23,113 nt of DNA from Clostridia bacterium (GTDB lineage Bacteria > Bacillota > Clostridia > Oscillospirales > CAG-272): the NCBI GenBank assembly GCA_029010655.1, contig JAQXKW010000093.1:1-23113 (forward strand). Reading direction: 5' to 3'. The notes under the pieces were generated by a model. That model had not been told where the DNA came from, searched no databases, and was given only the letters and a program-made list of their open reading frames with translations. Made by a program: the position numbers and the translations under genes. The number at the start of each line of letters is the position of its first letter. Positions within the stretch are counted from its first letter, which is position 1. Below, piece after piece: positions 1 through 8,403 of this stretch.

Positions 1-1
1 G

Positions 2-1348
2 GATGCGGGAAAATACGAAGAGGCGATTTCCGCCTTTGAAGCCCTCGGGGAATATAGCGACAGCGCAGAACAGATCGCTCTGTGCGGCTACGGCATTGCA
101 GAGGAGCTTATGAACTCCGGCAAGTACGACGAGGCGATTTCGGCTTTTGACGCCCTTAACGGCTACGGCGACAGCGGGGATATGATTCTTGAGTGCAGAT
201 ACAAAGCCGCAGAGGAGCTTATGAATTCCGGCGATTTTGACGGGGCGATTTCCGCCTTTGAGGCTCTCGGAGGATATAGCGACAGCGCCGAGCGGGTGCT
301 GGAGTATAAGTATAACCGAGCCGCTTTTCTTATGGATTCCGGAAAGTACGGGGAAGCAATTCCGGCGTTTGAGGAGCTTGACAGCTACCGCGACAGCCGT
401 GATATTATTAACTCATATTTTGACGGCTTAACCGATTATGACGCGCTCCCCCTTTCACTGTATAACTACGCCCGAAGGTACTGCATGGAAAATCCGGCGG
501 CGGACGGGGAGCTGTTTGTGAAACTGGGACTTCATAATATTATTTCCGCAGGCAGTAAGCACACGGTGGGAATTCGCTCCGACGGAACGGTTACTGCTAC
601 GGGCAAGTCGGCTGACGGCGAATGCGACGTTTACGGCTGGAGCCATATTGTCAGCGTTTCCGCAGGCTTTACCCACACCGTCGGTATAAAATCGGACGGC
701 ACGGTGGTTGCAACGGGCGACAACAAATACGGCGAATGCGATGTGTCCGGCTGGACGGATATAGTCAGCGTTTCCGCCGGAGGCTGGGGTCACACAGTAG
801 GGCTCAGGTCGGACGGCACCGTGGTTGCAACGGGAAAAAACGATTACGGTCAATGCGATGTGTCGGACTGGACGGATATTGTCGCCGTTTCCGCCGGCTG
901 GACCCACACGGTGGGGCTGAGAGCAGACGGCACGGTGGTTTGTGCCGGAAGCAATGATTACGGAGAAACGGAGCTTTCGGACTGGACGGATATTGTGGAC
1001 ATTTCCGCAGACTGCGACCATACGGTGGGGCTGAGAGCCGACGGCACGGTGTCAGCCGCAGGGAAAAACGGCTACGGCGAGCTTGATGTGTCCGGATGGA
1101 CTGATATTGTCAGCATATCCGTAGGCTATTGGCACACGGTGGGGCTGAGAGCCGACGGCACGGTCGCCGTTACAGGCTGGAACGAATACGGACAGTGTGA
1201 GGTGACCGACTGGACGGATATGTTATGCGCTACCACCGGCACGGATCACTCCGTAGGCGTGAAAAAGGACGGCACAGTAAAGACCGCAGGGTATAACTTT
1301 TACAGACAGTGCGATACCTACGGCTGGGTGTTAAAGACTTTTGAATAG
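2..1348 (+). CDS. TPR-like and RCC1-repeat protein, 5' end outside the window
   Basis: The frame is open back to the first bases of the window, so the true start lies upstream and the ATG at 110 is internal. The visible part begins with about four 35-residue helical repeats of the form GKYEEAISAFEALGGYSDSAE, a TPR-like pattern. Seven RCC1-type repeats of about 38 residues follow, each carrying HTVG(L/I)RSDGTVVATG, a Tyr-Gly turn and a Trp near the repeat end. RCC1 repeats normally close into a seven-bladed propeller, and seven are present here. The ligand is unknown. In Firmicutes such proteins are often surface or secreted, but the N terminus that would show a signal peptide is missing. The gene ends in TAG and is followed by a clear intrinsic terminator, so it belongs to a transcription unit separate from murC. 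Confidence 0.85.
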   Translation, partial: DAGKYEEAISAFEALGEYSDSAEQIALCGYGIAEELMNSGKYDEAISAFDALNGYGDSGDMILECRYKAAEELMNSGDFDGAISAFEALGGYSDSAERVLEYKYNRAAFLMDSGKYGEAIPAFEELDSYRDSRDIINSYFDGLTDYDALPLSLYNYARRYCMENPAADGELFVKLGLHNIISAGSKHTVGIRSDGTVTATGKSADGECDVYGWSHIVSVSAGFTHTVGIKSDGTVVATGDNKYGECDVSGWTDIVSVSAGGWGHTVGLRSDGTVVATGKNDYGQCDVSDWTDIVAVSAGWTHTVGLRADGTVVCAGSNDYGETELSDWTDIVDISADCDHTVGLRADGTVSAAGKNGYGELDVSGWTDIVSISVGYWHTVGLRADGTVAVTGWNEYGQCEVTDWTDMLCATTGTDHSVGVKKDGTVKTAGYNFYRQCDTYGWVLKTFE

Positions 1349-1383
1349 AACAATGCCCGAATTGACGGGCGGAGTGGATTTGA

Positions 1384-1429
1384 GCCTTCTGCGGTGATCC
1401 GTAAATCGGAATACTGCGGAAGGCTTTTT
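1384..1429 (+). terminator. Intrinsic terminator of the RCC1-repeat gene
   Basis: GCCTTCTGCGG at 1384-1394 pairs with CTGCGGAAGGC at 1414-1424 over 11 positions, with two G-U pairs. A run of five T follows. It lies 36 bases after the stop of the upstream gene. Confidence 0.8.
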
Positions 1430-1477
1430 CAGAAATGTAATTTTTTTGATTTTATACTGTTCTTTTCGGTGAATATA

Positions 1478-1486
1478 TGATATAAT
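1478..1486 (+). promoter_or_regulatory. Extended -10 promoter for murC
   Basis: TGATATAAT at 1478-1486 is a consensus TATAAT preceded by the TGn extended element, 31 bases before the murC ATG. No good -35 hexamer is visible 16-18 bases upstream, which fits an extended -10 promoter. Confidence 0.6.
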
Positions 1487-1516
1487 AATAAAGAATATGG
1501 ATTTTTGGGGGTAAGT

Positions 1517-2929
1517 ATGGCTCTTGATAATACGCACTTCGGAGCGGAAAAAATATCCGAGCTTCTGAACGGACCGAAAAAACTGTTTTTTGACGGGATA
1601 GGCGGCGTGAGCATGTGCTCGCTTGCACGTATCTCCCACCTTCGGGGACATGAGGTTTCCGGCTATGACAGAGCGAAAACCGCAACCACCGAAAGGCTTG
1701 AAAGCGAAGGCATCAAGGTTTTTTACGAGGTGGATGCGGACCATGTTAAAAACTGCGACGTACTTATTTACACCGTGGCAATCCCTGCGGATAATCCGGA
1801 ATACAGGGCGGCAATGAGAGAGGGAATACCCTGCATATCCCGTGCGGATTATCTGGGGTATCTTATGTCCGGCTACAAATACCGCATCGGTATCAGCGGT
1901 ATGCACGGCAAGTCCACCACCACCTCAATGGCGGAGGCGGCGTTCACCGCCGCAGGGCTTGACCCTACGGTCAGCTGCGGCGCTCTTATGAAGGACGTGG
2001 GTGCGGCTCACAGAATAGGCAAAGAGGATTATTTTATCTTTGAAGCCTGCGAGTATATGGATTCTTTCCTCGATTTTTACCCTACCATGGCGGTTATTCT
2101 GAATATTGAGATGGACCATGTGGATTATTTCCATTCCATGAATCAGATAAGGGAGTCCTTCGGAAAGTTTCTTGACAGAACGGAGGGCGGAATTTCCCTT
2201 GTAAACTGCGGAGACGACGACGTTATGCGTGCGGCGGAGAATTTCGGCGGTACCCTTGTTACCTTCGGCGTTGATGCGCCCGACGCCGATTACAGCGCCA
2301 TGAATATTGAGTTTTCCTCCGGCTGCGGCAGCTTCGATTTCTGCCGTGACGGGGAAGTGCTTTCGAGAATTGAGCTGTCCGTGCCCGGAGCACACTGCAT
2401 ATGCGACGCTTTGGCGGCGGCATCTGCGGCTCACCTGTGCGGCGCGGCACCTTCCGATATTGCACGGGGGCTTCACTCTTTTGAGGGGGCGGCAAGGCGA
2501 ATGGACGACTGTGGAAAGGCTTTGTGCGGTGCGGAAATCTATTCGGATTATGCACATCACCCCACGGAAATCGAAACGACCCTTAAAACTGCCGTATCAA
2601 TGGGATTTAATCACGTTTACGCCGTGTTCCAGCCCCACACCTATTCAAGAACGGGCGAGCTGTTCGACGATTTTGCCAGAGTGCTTTCCGAAAGCGGGGT
2701 TGACAGGATTGTAGTGGCTCCCATCTATTCCGCAAGAGAGACAAACACCTACGGCGTGTCGGCGGAGGCTCTCTGCGACAGAGTGTCGAAAAACGGCAAA
2801 AAATGTCGGTTTATCGGGCAGTTTTCCGATATTGCCGATTATATGAACTCCGTTGCCGAAACGGGCGATGCGATTATCGTTATGGGCGCGGGAGATATAA
2901 CAAAGGTAATTCCCCCCCTGAAAGGATGA
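1517..2929 (+). CDS. murC: UDP-N-acetylmuramate--L-alanine ligase MurC
   Basis: This cytoplasmic ligase joins L-alanine to UDP-N-acetylmuramic acid using ATP, the first peptide step of peptidoglycan synthesis. The 470-residue protein has the N-terminal UDP-binding glycine motif (GIGGVSM, about residue 27), the ATP P-loop MHGKSTTT at residues 129-136, and the Mur ligase C-terminal signature DYAHHPTE starting at residue 344. ATG at 1517 is chosen over a TTG at 1505 because the GGGGG ribosome binding site at 1507-1511 lies just before the ATG and would fall inside the longer frame. Length is normal for MurC. The DUF5107 gene starts 7 bases downstream, so murC leads an unusual operon rather than sitting in a dcw division cluster. 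Confidence 0.96.
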   Translation: MALDNTHFGAEKISELLNGPKKLFFDGIGGVSMCSLARISHLRGHEVSGYDRAKTATTERLESEGIKVFYEVDADHVKNCDVLIYTVAIPADNPEYRAAMREGIPCISRADYLGYLMSGYKYRIGISGMHGKSTTTSMAEAAFTAAGLDPTVSCGALMKDVGAAHRIGKEDYFIFEACEYMDSFLDFYPTMAVILNIEMDHVDYFHSMNQIRESFGKFLDRTEGGISLVNCGDDDVMRAAENFGGTLVTFGVDAPDADYSAMNIEFSSGCGSFDFCRDGEVLSRIELSVPGAHCICDALAAASAAHLCGAAPSDIARGLHSFEGAARRMDDCGKALCGAEIYSDYAHHPTEIETTLKTAVSMGFNHVYAVFQPHTYSRTGELFDDFARVLSESGVDRIVVAPIYSARETNTYGVSAEALCDRVSKNGKKCRFIGQFSDIADYMNSVAETGDAIIVMGAGDITKVIPPLKG

Positions 2930-2936
2930 AACTTAA

Positions 2937-4958
2937 ATGAACACCACCTTAAAACAGATAAAATTCACCATGCCCTGTCAGGACATGAACGGCACGTCAA
3001 CCCTTCCTGCGCTTTCCAAGCTGAATTTCTGGCACAGAAACGGAGATTCGGGACTTTCCGAGGACGACGATTTGTTTATCGGCTACGGACATGTTCCCTC
3101 TGCGTTCCCCTACAAAATGCAGGACGCCTATACCCGTGAGCTTCATCCTATGGAGATGAACGCCGTAGTTCTGGAAAACGAATACCTAAAGGCAACCTTC
3201 CTCCCCGAATGGGGCGGAAAGCTCATGTCTCTGATAAATAAGGAAAAGAACGAGGACCTTCTTTTCTGCAACCCCGTAATGCGTCCCTGCAACCTTGCAA
3301 TACGCAACGCATGGACCTCCGGCGGCGTTGAGTGGAACTGCGGCATGTTCGGACACCACGTGAACACCTGCGAGACTATGTTCACCGCCGTCACCCACCT
3401 GGAGGACGGCACTCCCGTTCTCCGTATGTACGAGTATCACAGAATACGCCGTGTGGTTCAGCAGATGGATTTCTTCCTGCCGGAGGGCTCAAAGGTGCTT
3501 TTCGCAAGAAACAGGATAATCAATCCTCTGCCCGACGTAATCCCTATGTACTGGTGGTCAAATATTGCCGTGCCGGAAACCCCCGACACACGTATTGTGG
3601 TGGACGCCGACGGCGCTTACGTTGCGGACAATAACACCAGTCTTGCGCCCCTGCCCGTTTACAAGGGCGACGACGTAACATATCCCATAAACGTCCCCGC
3701 CGCAGGCGACTATTTCTACAATATTCCCTATAAAAACAGAAAGTTCGAGGCGGCTCTTGACGCCGACGGCTACGGCTTTATACATACCTCTACATACAGA
3801 CTTATAGGCAGAAAGCTTTTCTGCTGGGGACAGAACCCCGGCGGCGACCGCTGGCAGGAGTATCTGACCGAGGACGGAAGCTCAGACAGATATATAGAGC
3901 TTCAGGCGGGTATCGCCCACACTCAGTATGAGTGTATACCCATGCCTCCCCACACTACGTGGGAGTGGCTCGAGGCGTACGGCGCCATGTCTGCCGACGG
4001 CGACAAGGTTCACGGAGACTGGGAGACTGCCAAGGCAGAGGTGAGAGAGCGGCTTGACGAGATTATCACCGACGAGAAAATGGACGAAATCCTTGCCGCA
4101 ACAAAGAAAATGGCAACAAGCAAGGCGGACGGCGATTTGCTCTTTAAGGGGAGCGGCTGGTGCGCTCTGGAAAACCTCCGCCGTGATAAGGAAGGAAAGC
4201 CCCGTATTGCGCCCCACCTTGATTTCGGCACGGTGGGAGAGGAGCAGAGCGACTGGGTAAGCCTTATGGAGGACGGAAAATTCCTTTCCCATTCAGCGAA
4301 AGAAGCGCCCGTTTCATGGATGCTCCAGCCGGAGTGGACAAGCATGATGGAAAAAGCGGCAAAGGAATGCCCCGACGACTGGTACACAAGACTTCAGCTT
4401 GGTATTACATATATTGCGTCGGGCAAGCTTCAGGAGGGCTGGGAACAGCTTGAAAAATCCATGGAGCTTGAGCCTTCGTGCTGGGCGAAATACGGAATGT
4501 CTCAGGTAAAAAGAGTTATCGGCGACAACGAAAATGCCGCAAGGCTCTGCACCGAGGCGGCAAGAATGAATCCCTCCGATATATCCCTTGCCAAGGAGGC
4601 GCTGGAGCTTTTGGTCAATGCGGGAATGGACAGGGAGGCAATAGAGCTTACCCGAGACCTTTCCGACAGCGTTCTCTCCGTGGGCAGAGTGAAGATTTAT
4701 ATAACTCTCGCACATATACATCTGGGCAATATCGAGGAAGCGGAGGCTGTTTTCTACGAAAACGGCGGCATCGTTCTGCCCGATATAAGAGAGGGTGAGC
4801 TGATAATCACGGAAATGTATCTTCAGCTTGAGGAGCTGAAGGCAAAGCGGGACGGCGTGCCCTTCGACCGTGAAAGCGCAAACGTTCCCCCTCAGTTCGA
4901 CTACCGCCAGTGCGACAGCACACGACGCCGCCCGGCGAGAAAGCGTCAGAGACAATGA
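2937..4958 (+). CDS. DUF5107 domain protein with C-terminal TPR repeats
   Basis: A 673-residue soluble protein without signal peptide or membrane segment. Residues of about 60-350 match what I recognise as DUF5107, whose fold resembles galactose mutarotase and other carbohydrate-binding beta-sandwiches; conserved-looking stretches include EWGGKLMSL and GGVEWNCGMFGHH. Residues of about 480-600 form TPR-like helical repeats (YTRLQLGITYIASGKLQEG, then a repeat ending in MNPSD). The family is usually found in carbohydrate-use contexts, but no activity is established, so a sugar-related role is inference. The start ATG follows GAAAGGA by about 10 bases. The stop overlaps the next start as ATGA, so the EamA gene is translationally coupled. 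The last 15 or so residues are very rich in Arg and Lys. Confidence 0.8.
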   Translation: MNTTLKQIKFTMPCQDMNGTSTLPALSKLNFWHRNGDSGLSEDDDLFIGYGHVPSAFPYKMQDAYTRELHPMEMNAVVLENEYLKATFLPEWGGKLMSLINKEKNEDLLFCNPVMRPCNLAIRNAWTSGGVEWNCGMFGHHVNTCETMFTAVTHLEDGTPVLRMYEYHRIRRVVQQMDFFLPEGSKVLFARNRIINPLPDVIPMYWWSNIAVPETPDTRIVVDADGAYVADNNTSLAPLPVYKGDDVTYPINVPAAGDYFYNIPYKNRKFEAALDADGYGFIHTSTYRLIGRKLFCWGQNPGGDRWQEYLTEDGSSDRYIELQAGIAHTQYECIPMPPHTTWEWLEAYGAMSADGDKVHGDWETAKAEVRERLDEIITDEKMDEILAATKKMATSKADGDLLFKGSGWCALENLRRDKEGKPRIAPHLDFGTVGEEQSDWVSLMEDGKFLSHSAKEAPVSWMLQPEWTSMMEKAAKECPDDWYTRLQLGITYIASGKLQEGWEQLEKSMELEPSCWAKYGMSQVKRVIGDNENAARLCTEAARMNPSDISLAKEALELLVNAGMDREAIELTRDLSDSVLSVGRVKIYITLAHIHLGNIEEAEAVFYENGGIVLPDIREGELIITEMYLQLEELKAKRDGVPFDRESANVPPQFDYRQCDSTRRRPARKRQRQ

Positions 4959-5881
4959 AAAGAAATACTGCCTCCGGCACCCTTATGCTCCTTGCCTGTG
5001 CCATAATCTGGGGAACTGCCTTTGTTGCCCAAAGCGAGGCAATGGACTCCATGGAGCCGCTTACCTTTCAGGCTATGCGAAGCTATCTGGGAGGATTGGT
5101 GCTTCTGCCGCTTATAGCCGGTGTTGACATAACGAAAAAGAAAGCGGGAATATACAGAAAGCCCACAAGCGAAGAAAGAAAAAAGACCTTTCTTGTGGGC
5201 GTTGCCTGCGGCACCGTGCTTTGTATTGCTTCTCTGTTCCAGCAGTACGGAATCGCCATGGGTACCTCCGGCGGAAACGCAGGCTTTATTACGGCGCTTT
5301 ATATACTTCTCGTGCCTGTTGCAGGGCTTGTGTTCTTCAAAAGGAAGGTTCATCCTGCGCTGTGGCTGTGCATAGGCGCGGCGCTTGCGGGTCTTTGGTT
5401 TATCTGCATAAAAGGGGATATGACCTTTGCTGTAAGCGATATTATGGTGCTTATCTGCGCTTTCGTTTTCACGGCGCATATAATCGTCGTGGACCGCTTT
5501 GCATCAGGGCTTGACGGAATTAAGGTTTCCTGTATCCAGTTTTTCACCTCTGCGGTAATCGCAACGGTTGGAATGCTCATATTTGAAAAGCCCTCCGTGT
5601 CTCAGCTTCTTGACGGCTGGTTTCCCATCGTTTATGCGGGAGTTATGTCCTCGGGCGTTGCCTATACGCTTCAGATACTGGGTCAGCAGAGAACAGACCC
5701 TACGGTGGCGTCCTTGCTTATGAGCCTTGAATCCGTGTTCGCCGTTCTGGGAACGGTGGCTGTAAGTATTATTCAGGGACACCCGGAATACCCTACGGCA
5801 AGAGAGCTTATAGGCTGTGCTTTAATGTTTGCGGCAATAATTGCGGCACAGCTTTTGCCGCAAAGAGAAACGGACGGCTGA
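4955..5881 (+). CDS. EamA/DMT-family drug-metabolite transporter
   Basis: A 308-residue integral membrane protein with about ten hydrophobic helices arranged as two EamA halves, the classic drug/metabolite transporter layout. The first half begins with LLACAIIWGTAFVAQ, and the second half is marked by VYAGVMSSGVAYTLQILGQQ and PTVASLLMSLESVFAVL. Both are typical of YdcZ/RhaT-like DMT carriers. The substrate cannot be read from sequence. ATG at 4955 is preferred over a GTG at 4910 because it overlaps the upstream stop as ATGA and because the family's first helix starts shortly after it. The ribosome binding site is weak, as expected for coupling. It is the last gene of the murC operon. Confidence 0.88.
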   Translation: MKRNTASGTLMLLACAIIWGTAFVAQSEAMDSMEPLTFQAMRSYLGGLVLLPLIAGVDITKKKAGIYRKPTSEERKKTFLVGVACGTVLCIASLFQQYGIAMGTSGGNAGFITALYILLVPVAGLVFFKRKVHPALWLCIGAALAGLWFICIKGDMTFAVSDIMVLICAFVFTAHIIVVDRFASGLDGIKVSCIQFFTSAVIATVGMLIFEKPSVSQLLDGWFPIVYAGVMSSGVAYTLQILGQQRTDPTVASLLMSLESVFAVLGTVAVSIIQGHPEYPTARELIGCALMFAAIIAAQLLPQRETDG

Positions 5882-5895
5882 TAACCGTCCGTCAC

Positions 5896-6139
5896 AGAGT
5901 GTCGAAAAAACCTTATTAGCAGAGCACATTGAGATGAGGCCCCCTTGTGTAAAGGGGGCTGGCAAAAATCTTTGATTTTTGACTGGGGGATTGTAAAGTA
6001 AAAGAAGCGATTGTCAGTAAGGTAAAAACAATCACATTTCGCTGTGACAATCCCTCCGTCACGGCATACGCCGTGCCACCTCCCTTTACACAAGGGAGGC
6101 GTCTTGGTTGATGCAAACCGGTTACTTTTTCGACAGTCT
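5896..6139. mobile_element. MITE-like palindromic element
   Basis: About 245 bases bounded by inverted ends: AGAGTGTCGAAAAAACC at 5896-5912 against GGTTACTTTTTCGACAGTCT at 6120-6139. Inside, further segments pair across the element: CCCTTGTGTAAAGGG near 5943 with CCCTTTACACAAGGG near 6083, and GGGGGATTGT near 5986 with ACAATCCCTC near 6048. No protein is encoded. GAAACGGACGG occurs directly repeated outside it at 5867-5877 and 6140-6150. The size, nested symmetry and lack of coding capacity fit a non-autonomous miniature element; the transposase family is unknown. Confidence 0.65.
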
Positions 6140-6208
6140 GAAACGGACGGTGAAAGCTGCCCGTCGGAATAGCGGCAAAGCGGTAAGACCGCTGAATTAA
6201 TAATATTA

Positions 6209-6232
6209 ACGGCGGGCTTTTCAGCCCGCCGT
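6209..6232. terminator. Perfect 10-base hairpin, possible terminator
   Basis: ACGGCGGGCT at 6209-6218 pairs exactly with AGCCCGCCGT at 6223-6232 around a TTTC loop. On the + strand a TTTTTT run follows after AAGGCTG, so termination is plausible but not ideal. It lies between the EamA operon and the convergent dockerin gene. Confidence 0.5.
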
Positions 6233-6261
6233 AAGGCTGTTTTTACGGCTATAACAGAAAT

Positions 6262-6289
6262 AGGCGGCGTCCCGTTTGGGACGCCGCCT
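6262..6289. terminator. Strong hairpin at the 3' end of the dockerin/LRR gene, likely bidirectional
   Basis: AGGCGGCGTCCC at 6262-6273 pairs exactly with GGGACGCCGCCT at 6278-6289 around GTTT. It lies 25 bases past the stop of the - strand gene at 6315. Short T-rich stretches follow on both strands (GTTTAGCTTTT on +, ATTTCTGTT on -). Confidence 0.65.
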
Positions 6290-6314
6290 GTTTAGCTTTT
6301 AATAGTAATAAATA

Positions 6315-8222
6315 TCAGTTGGGAGTATATGTACCCATAATGATTTTCTTTATGAGGTTGGAATCGGCGGAGTTGTATTTTCCGTCTCCGTTTATATCCG
6401 CCGCCTCGTTGGGAGCATAACCGCCCAAAATAATTTTTCTTATAAGGTTAGAGTCAACAGCGTTTACCTTTCCGTCACCGTTGATGTCACCCGGAGTCAC
6501 GGTGGGCTCTTTTTTTCCGCACACGGTGCAAACACCGTTTTCGTAGTTATGAGGAATGGTTTCAATTACGCCGGAATCCAGGTATGTATTACAAACGGAG
6601 CATTTTTCGGAATACATTCCCTCCCTTGTGCAGGTGGCAGGAACCTCCGTTCTTACTACAGTATGTCCTGTTGCCGAATATTCTTCATGCTCAAGCACCT
6701 CGCCGCAGACAGAACAGCAAACTATTCTGTAACCGTCCTCGGTGCAGCTTGCATACACATATTGGACGTCGTCTACATGTCCCGGAGCTTTTATTATTTC
6801 GCTTGAAATGAATGCATCGCAAACAGAACAGTATACTTCTTTCAACCCATCTTTTACGCAGGTATTAGGGGTATAAACAAACTTATCTGCCGTATGCCCC
6901 GTTGCAGGCAAAATTTTAGCTTCTATAGTAGCATTACAAACAGTGCACTTTGTCATAGACCAACCGTCTTCGGTACAGGTTGCTTCTACCACTGTTGTTT
7001 CTAATGTATCGGAATGAAGCGGGAAAATAACAGTCTCACTTTCACCGCACTTTGAGCAAGTCCTTGTTTCGTGTCCTTCCCCGGCACATGTAGGCGACAC
7101 ATATTCTGTTACTTCCATGTTGTGTCCGTTTACAAGACAATACGCTTCGTAGTGTATCGTTGCGGATATTAAGTAGTAATTATTAATGTAAATGGATATT
7201 ACACTCCATTGTTCCTCTGTTCCGTAATAATAAACATCCTTTAGGCTACTGCAACTGTAAAATGCCCTTTCGCGTATTGTTGCAACACTATCAGGGATTA
7301 TTATGGAGGTCAAGCTACTACATTTTTCAAATGTAGAAAAACCTATTATTGTTACACTGTTGGGCAATGTTACTGATGTAAGGCTGCCGCAACCATAAAA
7401 TGCATTATTTCCTATGCTTGTAACACTGTCAGGGATTGTTACGGAGGTTAGACTACTGCATCCGTAAAATGTCTCATCACCTATGCTTGTTACTCTATCG
7501 GGGATTGTTACGGAGGTCAGTCTACTGCAACCGTAAAATGCAGAATCACCAATGCTTGTCACGCTGTCGGGGATTGTTATGGAGGTCAGTCTACTGCAAC
7601 CGTAAAATGCAGAATTACCTATACTTGTTACACTGTCGGGGATAGTTACGGAGATCAGGCTTGTGCAATTGAAAAACATATGCCAGCCTATGCTTCTTAC
7701 ACCATCAGGGATTGTTACGGAGATCAGATATTTACAATCTCTAAATGCATAATCACCTATGCTTCTAACACTGTCGGGGATTGTAACGGAGATCAGACCG
7801 CTGCAACCGTAAAATGCATAATTACCTATGCTTGTTACACTGTCGGGGATTGTTATGGAGGTCAGACTGATGCAACTTTCAAATGCCGCATAACCTATGA
7901 TTGTTACGCTGTCAGGTATTGTTATGGAGGTTAGGCTATAGCAATTGTAAAATGTCTTGGAACCTATGCTTGTTACACCGTCTTCTATTACTACAGATTC
8001 CATATCGTTGTAGTAATAGTACCACGGAGTAGAACCGGATGCGTATCCATACATATCACCTGTACCCGAAATGGTGAGGGTAGCGGTGGATTCATCATAA
8101 ACCCATGTAAGATTATCTCCGCATGTGCCGGACGTTTCCGCCGCATTTGCAGAAATGGGAAAAACATATACCGCCGAAATGAGCAAGGACAGGGTTAAAA
8201 CCAATGAAAGAAACCGTTTCAT
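6315..8222 (-). CDS. Secreted BspA-type leucine-rich repeat protein with type I dockerin
   Basis: A 635-residue exported protein. Residues 1-27 form a classical signal peptide (MKRF, a hydrophobic core, then ANAAE). A short domain with a WVYDESTATLTISGTGDM motif leads into about eleven LRR_5 repeats of 23 residues of the form LTSITIPDSVTSIGNYAFYG. Next come five or six Cys repeats of about 38 residues, each with TCxxxG followed by CxxC and ending in GH. A type I dockerin ends the protein, with two calcium-binding loops DINGDGK(V/Y)N followed by S(N)LI(R/K)KII. The dockerin should dock to a cohesin on a scaffoldin or cell surface; LRR_5 domains are often adhesins. The GGAGGC ribosome binding site at 8227-8232 fixes the start. 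It has its own consensus promoter, divergent from the kinase operon. Confidence 0.93.
   Translation of the reverse strand: MKRFLSLVLTLSLLISAVYVFPISANAAETSGTCGDNLTWVYDESTATLTISGTGDMYGYASGSTPWYYYYNDMESVVIEDGVTSIGSKTFYNCYSLTSITIPDSVTIIGYAAFESCISLTSITIPDSVTSIGNYAFYGCSGLISVTIPDSVRSIGDYAFRDCKYLISVTIPDGVRSIGWHMFFNCTSLISVTIPDSVTSIGNSAFYGCSRLTSITIPDSVTSIGDSAFYGCSRLTSVTIPDRVTSIGDETFYGCSSLTSVTIPDSVTSIGNNAFYGCGSLTSVTLPNSVTIIGFSTFEKCSSLTSIIIPDSVATIRERAFYSCSSLKDVYYYGTEEQWSVISIYINNYYLISATIHYEAYCLVNGHNMEVTEYVSPTCAGEGHETRTCSKCGESETVIFPLHSDTLETTVVEATCTEDGWSMTKCTVCNATIEAKILPATGHTADKFVYTPNTCVKDGLKEVYCSVCDAFISSEIIKAPGHVDDVQYVYASCTEDGYRIVCCSVCGEVLEHEEYSATGHTVVRTEVPATCTREGMYSEKCSVCNTYLDSGVIETIPHNYENGVCTVCGKKEPTVTPGDINGDGKVNAVDSNLIRKIILGGYAPNEAADINGDGKYNSADSNLIKKIIMGTYTPN
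7240..7995 (-). repeat. 69-base tandem coding repeats of the LRR_5 domain
   Basis: About eleven consecutive units of 69 bases (23 codons) encode the leucine-rich repeats. Some neighbours, such as those near 7490-7630, are nearly identical at DNA level (CTGTCGGGGATTGTTA is repeated), which suggests recent unit duplication or gene conversion. Confidence 0.85.
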
Positions 8223-8280
8223 TTGTGCCTCCGAATGTAATATGTAGTATAATGTGAATTATTCTATGATAATCGACATG

Positions 8281-8309
8281 ATTATATCACTTCCGGCAAT
8301 TGTTGTCAA
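8281..8309 (-). promoter_or_regulatory. Consensus promoter of the dockerin/LRR gene
   Basis: Read on the - strand, TTGACA (8309-8304) and TATAAT (8286-8281) are separated by exactly 17 bases, and TGA precedes the -10 as an extended element. The start codon is 58 bases downstream. Both hexamers are perfect sigma-A consensus. Confidence 0.88.
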
Positions 8310-8374
8310 GTTGAGCGTTTCAAAATGTCATATCCGCATACAGCAGATAACCGTCCGTTTTTTGATGAAAAACC

Positions 8375-8403
8375 TTGACACAATGGGTTATATGGGGTAT
8401 AAT
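8375..8403 (+). promoter_or_regulatory. Consensus promoter of the hexosamine kinase - tyrosine phosphorelay operon
   Basis: TTGACA at 8375-8380 and TATAAT at 8398-8403 with exactly 17 bases between them, 57 bases before the ATG at 8461. It is divergent from the dockerin gene promoter, with 65 bases between the two -35 hexamers. Confidence 0.88.

Larger units (their letters stand above)
5882..6314. other. 433-base gap holding a MITE-like element and hairpins
   Basis: No convincing gene is present. The gap contains a MITE-like palindromic element (5896-6139), a perfect 10-base hairpin (6209-6232) and a 12-base hairpin (6262-6289). Short open frames here are only repeat sequence read in chance frames. 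Confidence 0.7.

Noticed and set aside
455..1021. Long - strand open frame opposite the RCC1-repeat gene
   Set aside because: It is antisense to clear protein repeats, has periodic composition mirroring the repeats, and has no ribosome binding site or family signature.
5773..6116. - strand open frames across the EamA 3' end and the MITE-like element
   Set aside because: They read through inverted repeat DNA and show no domain, signal peptide or start signal.
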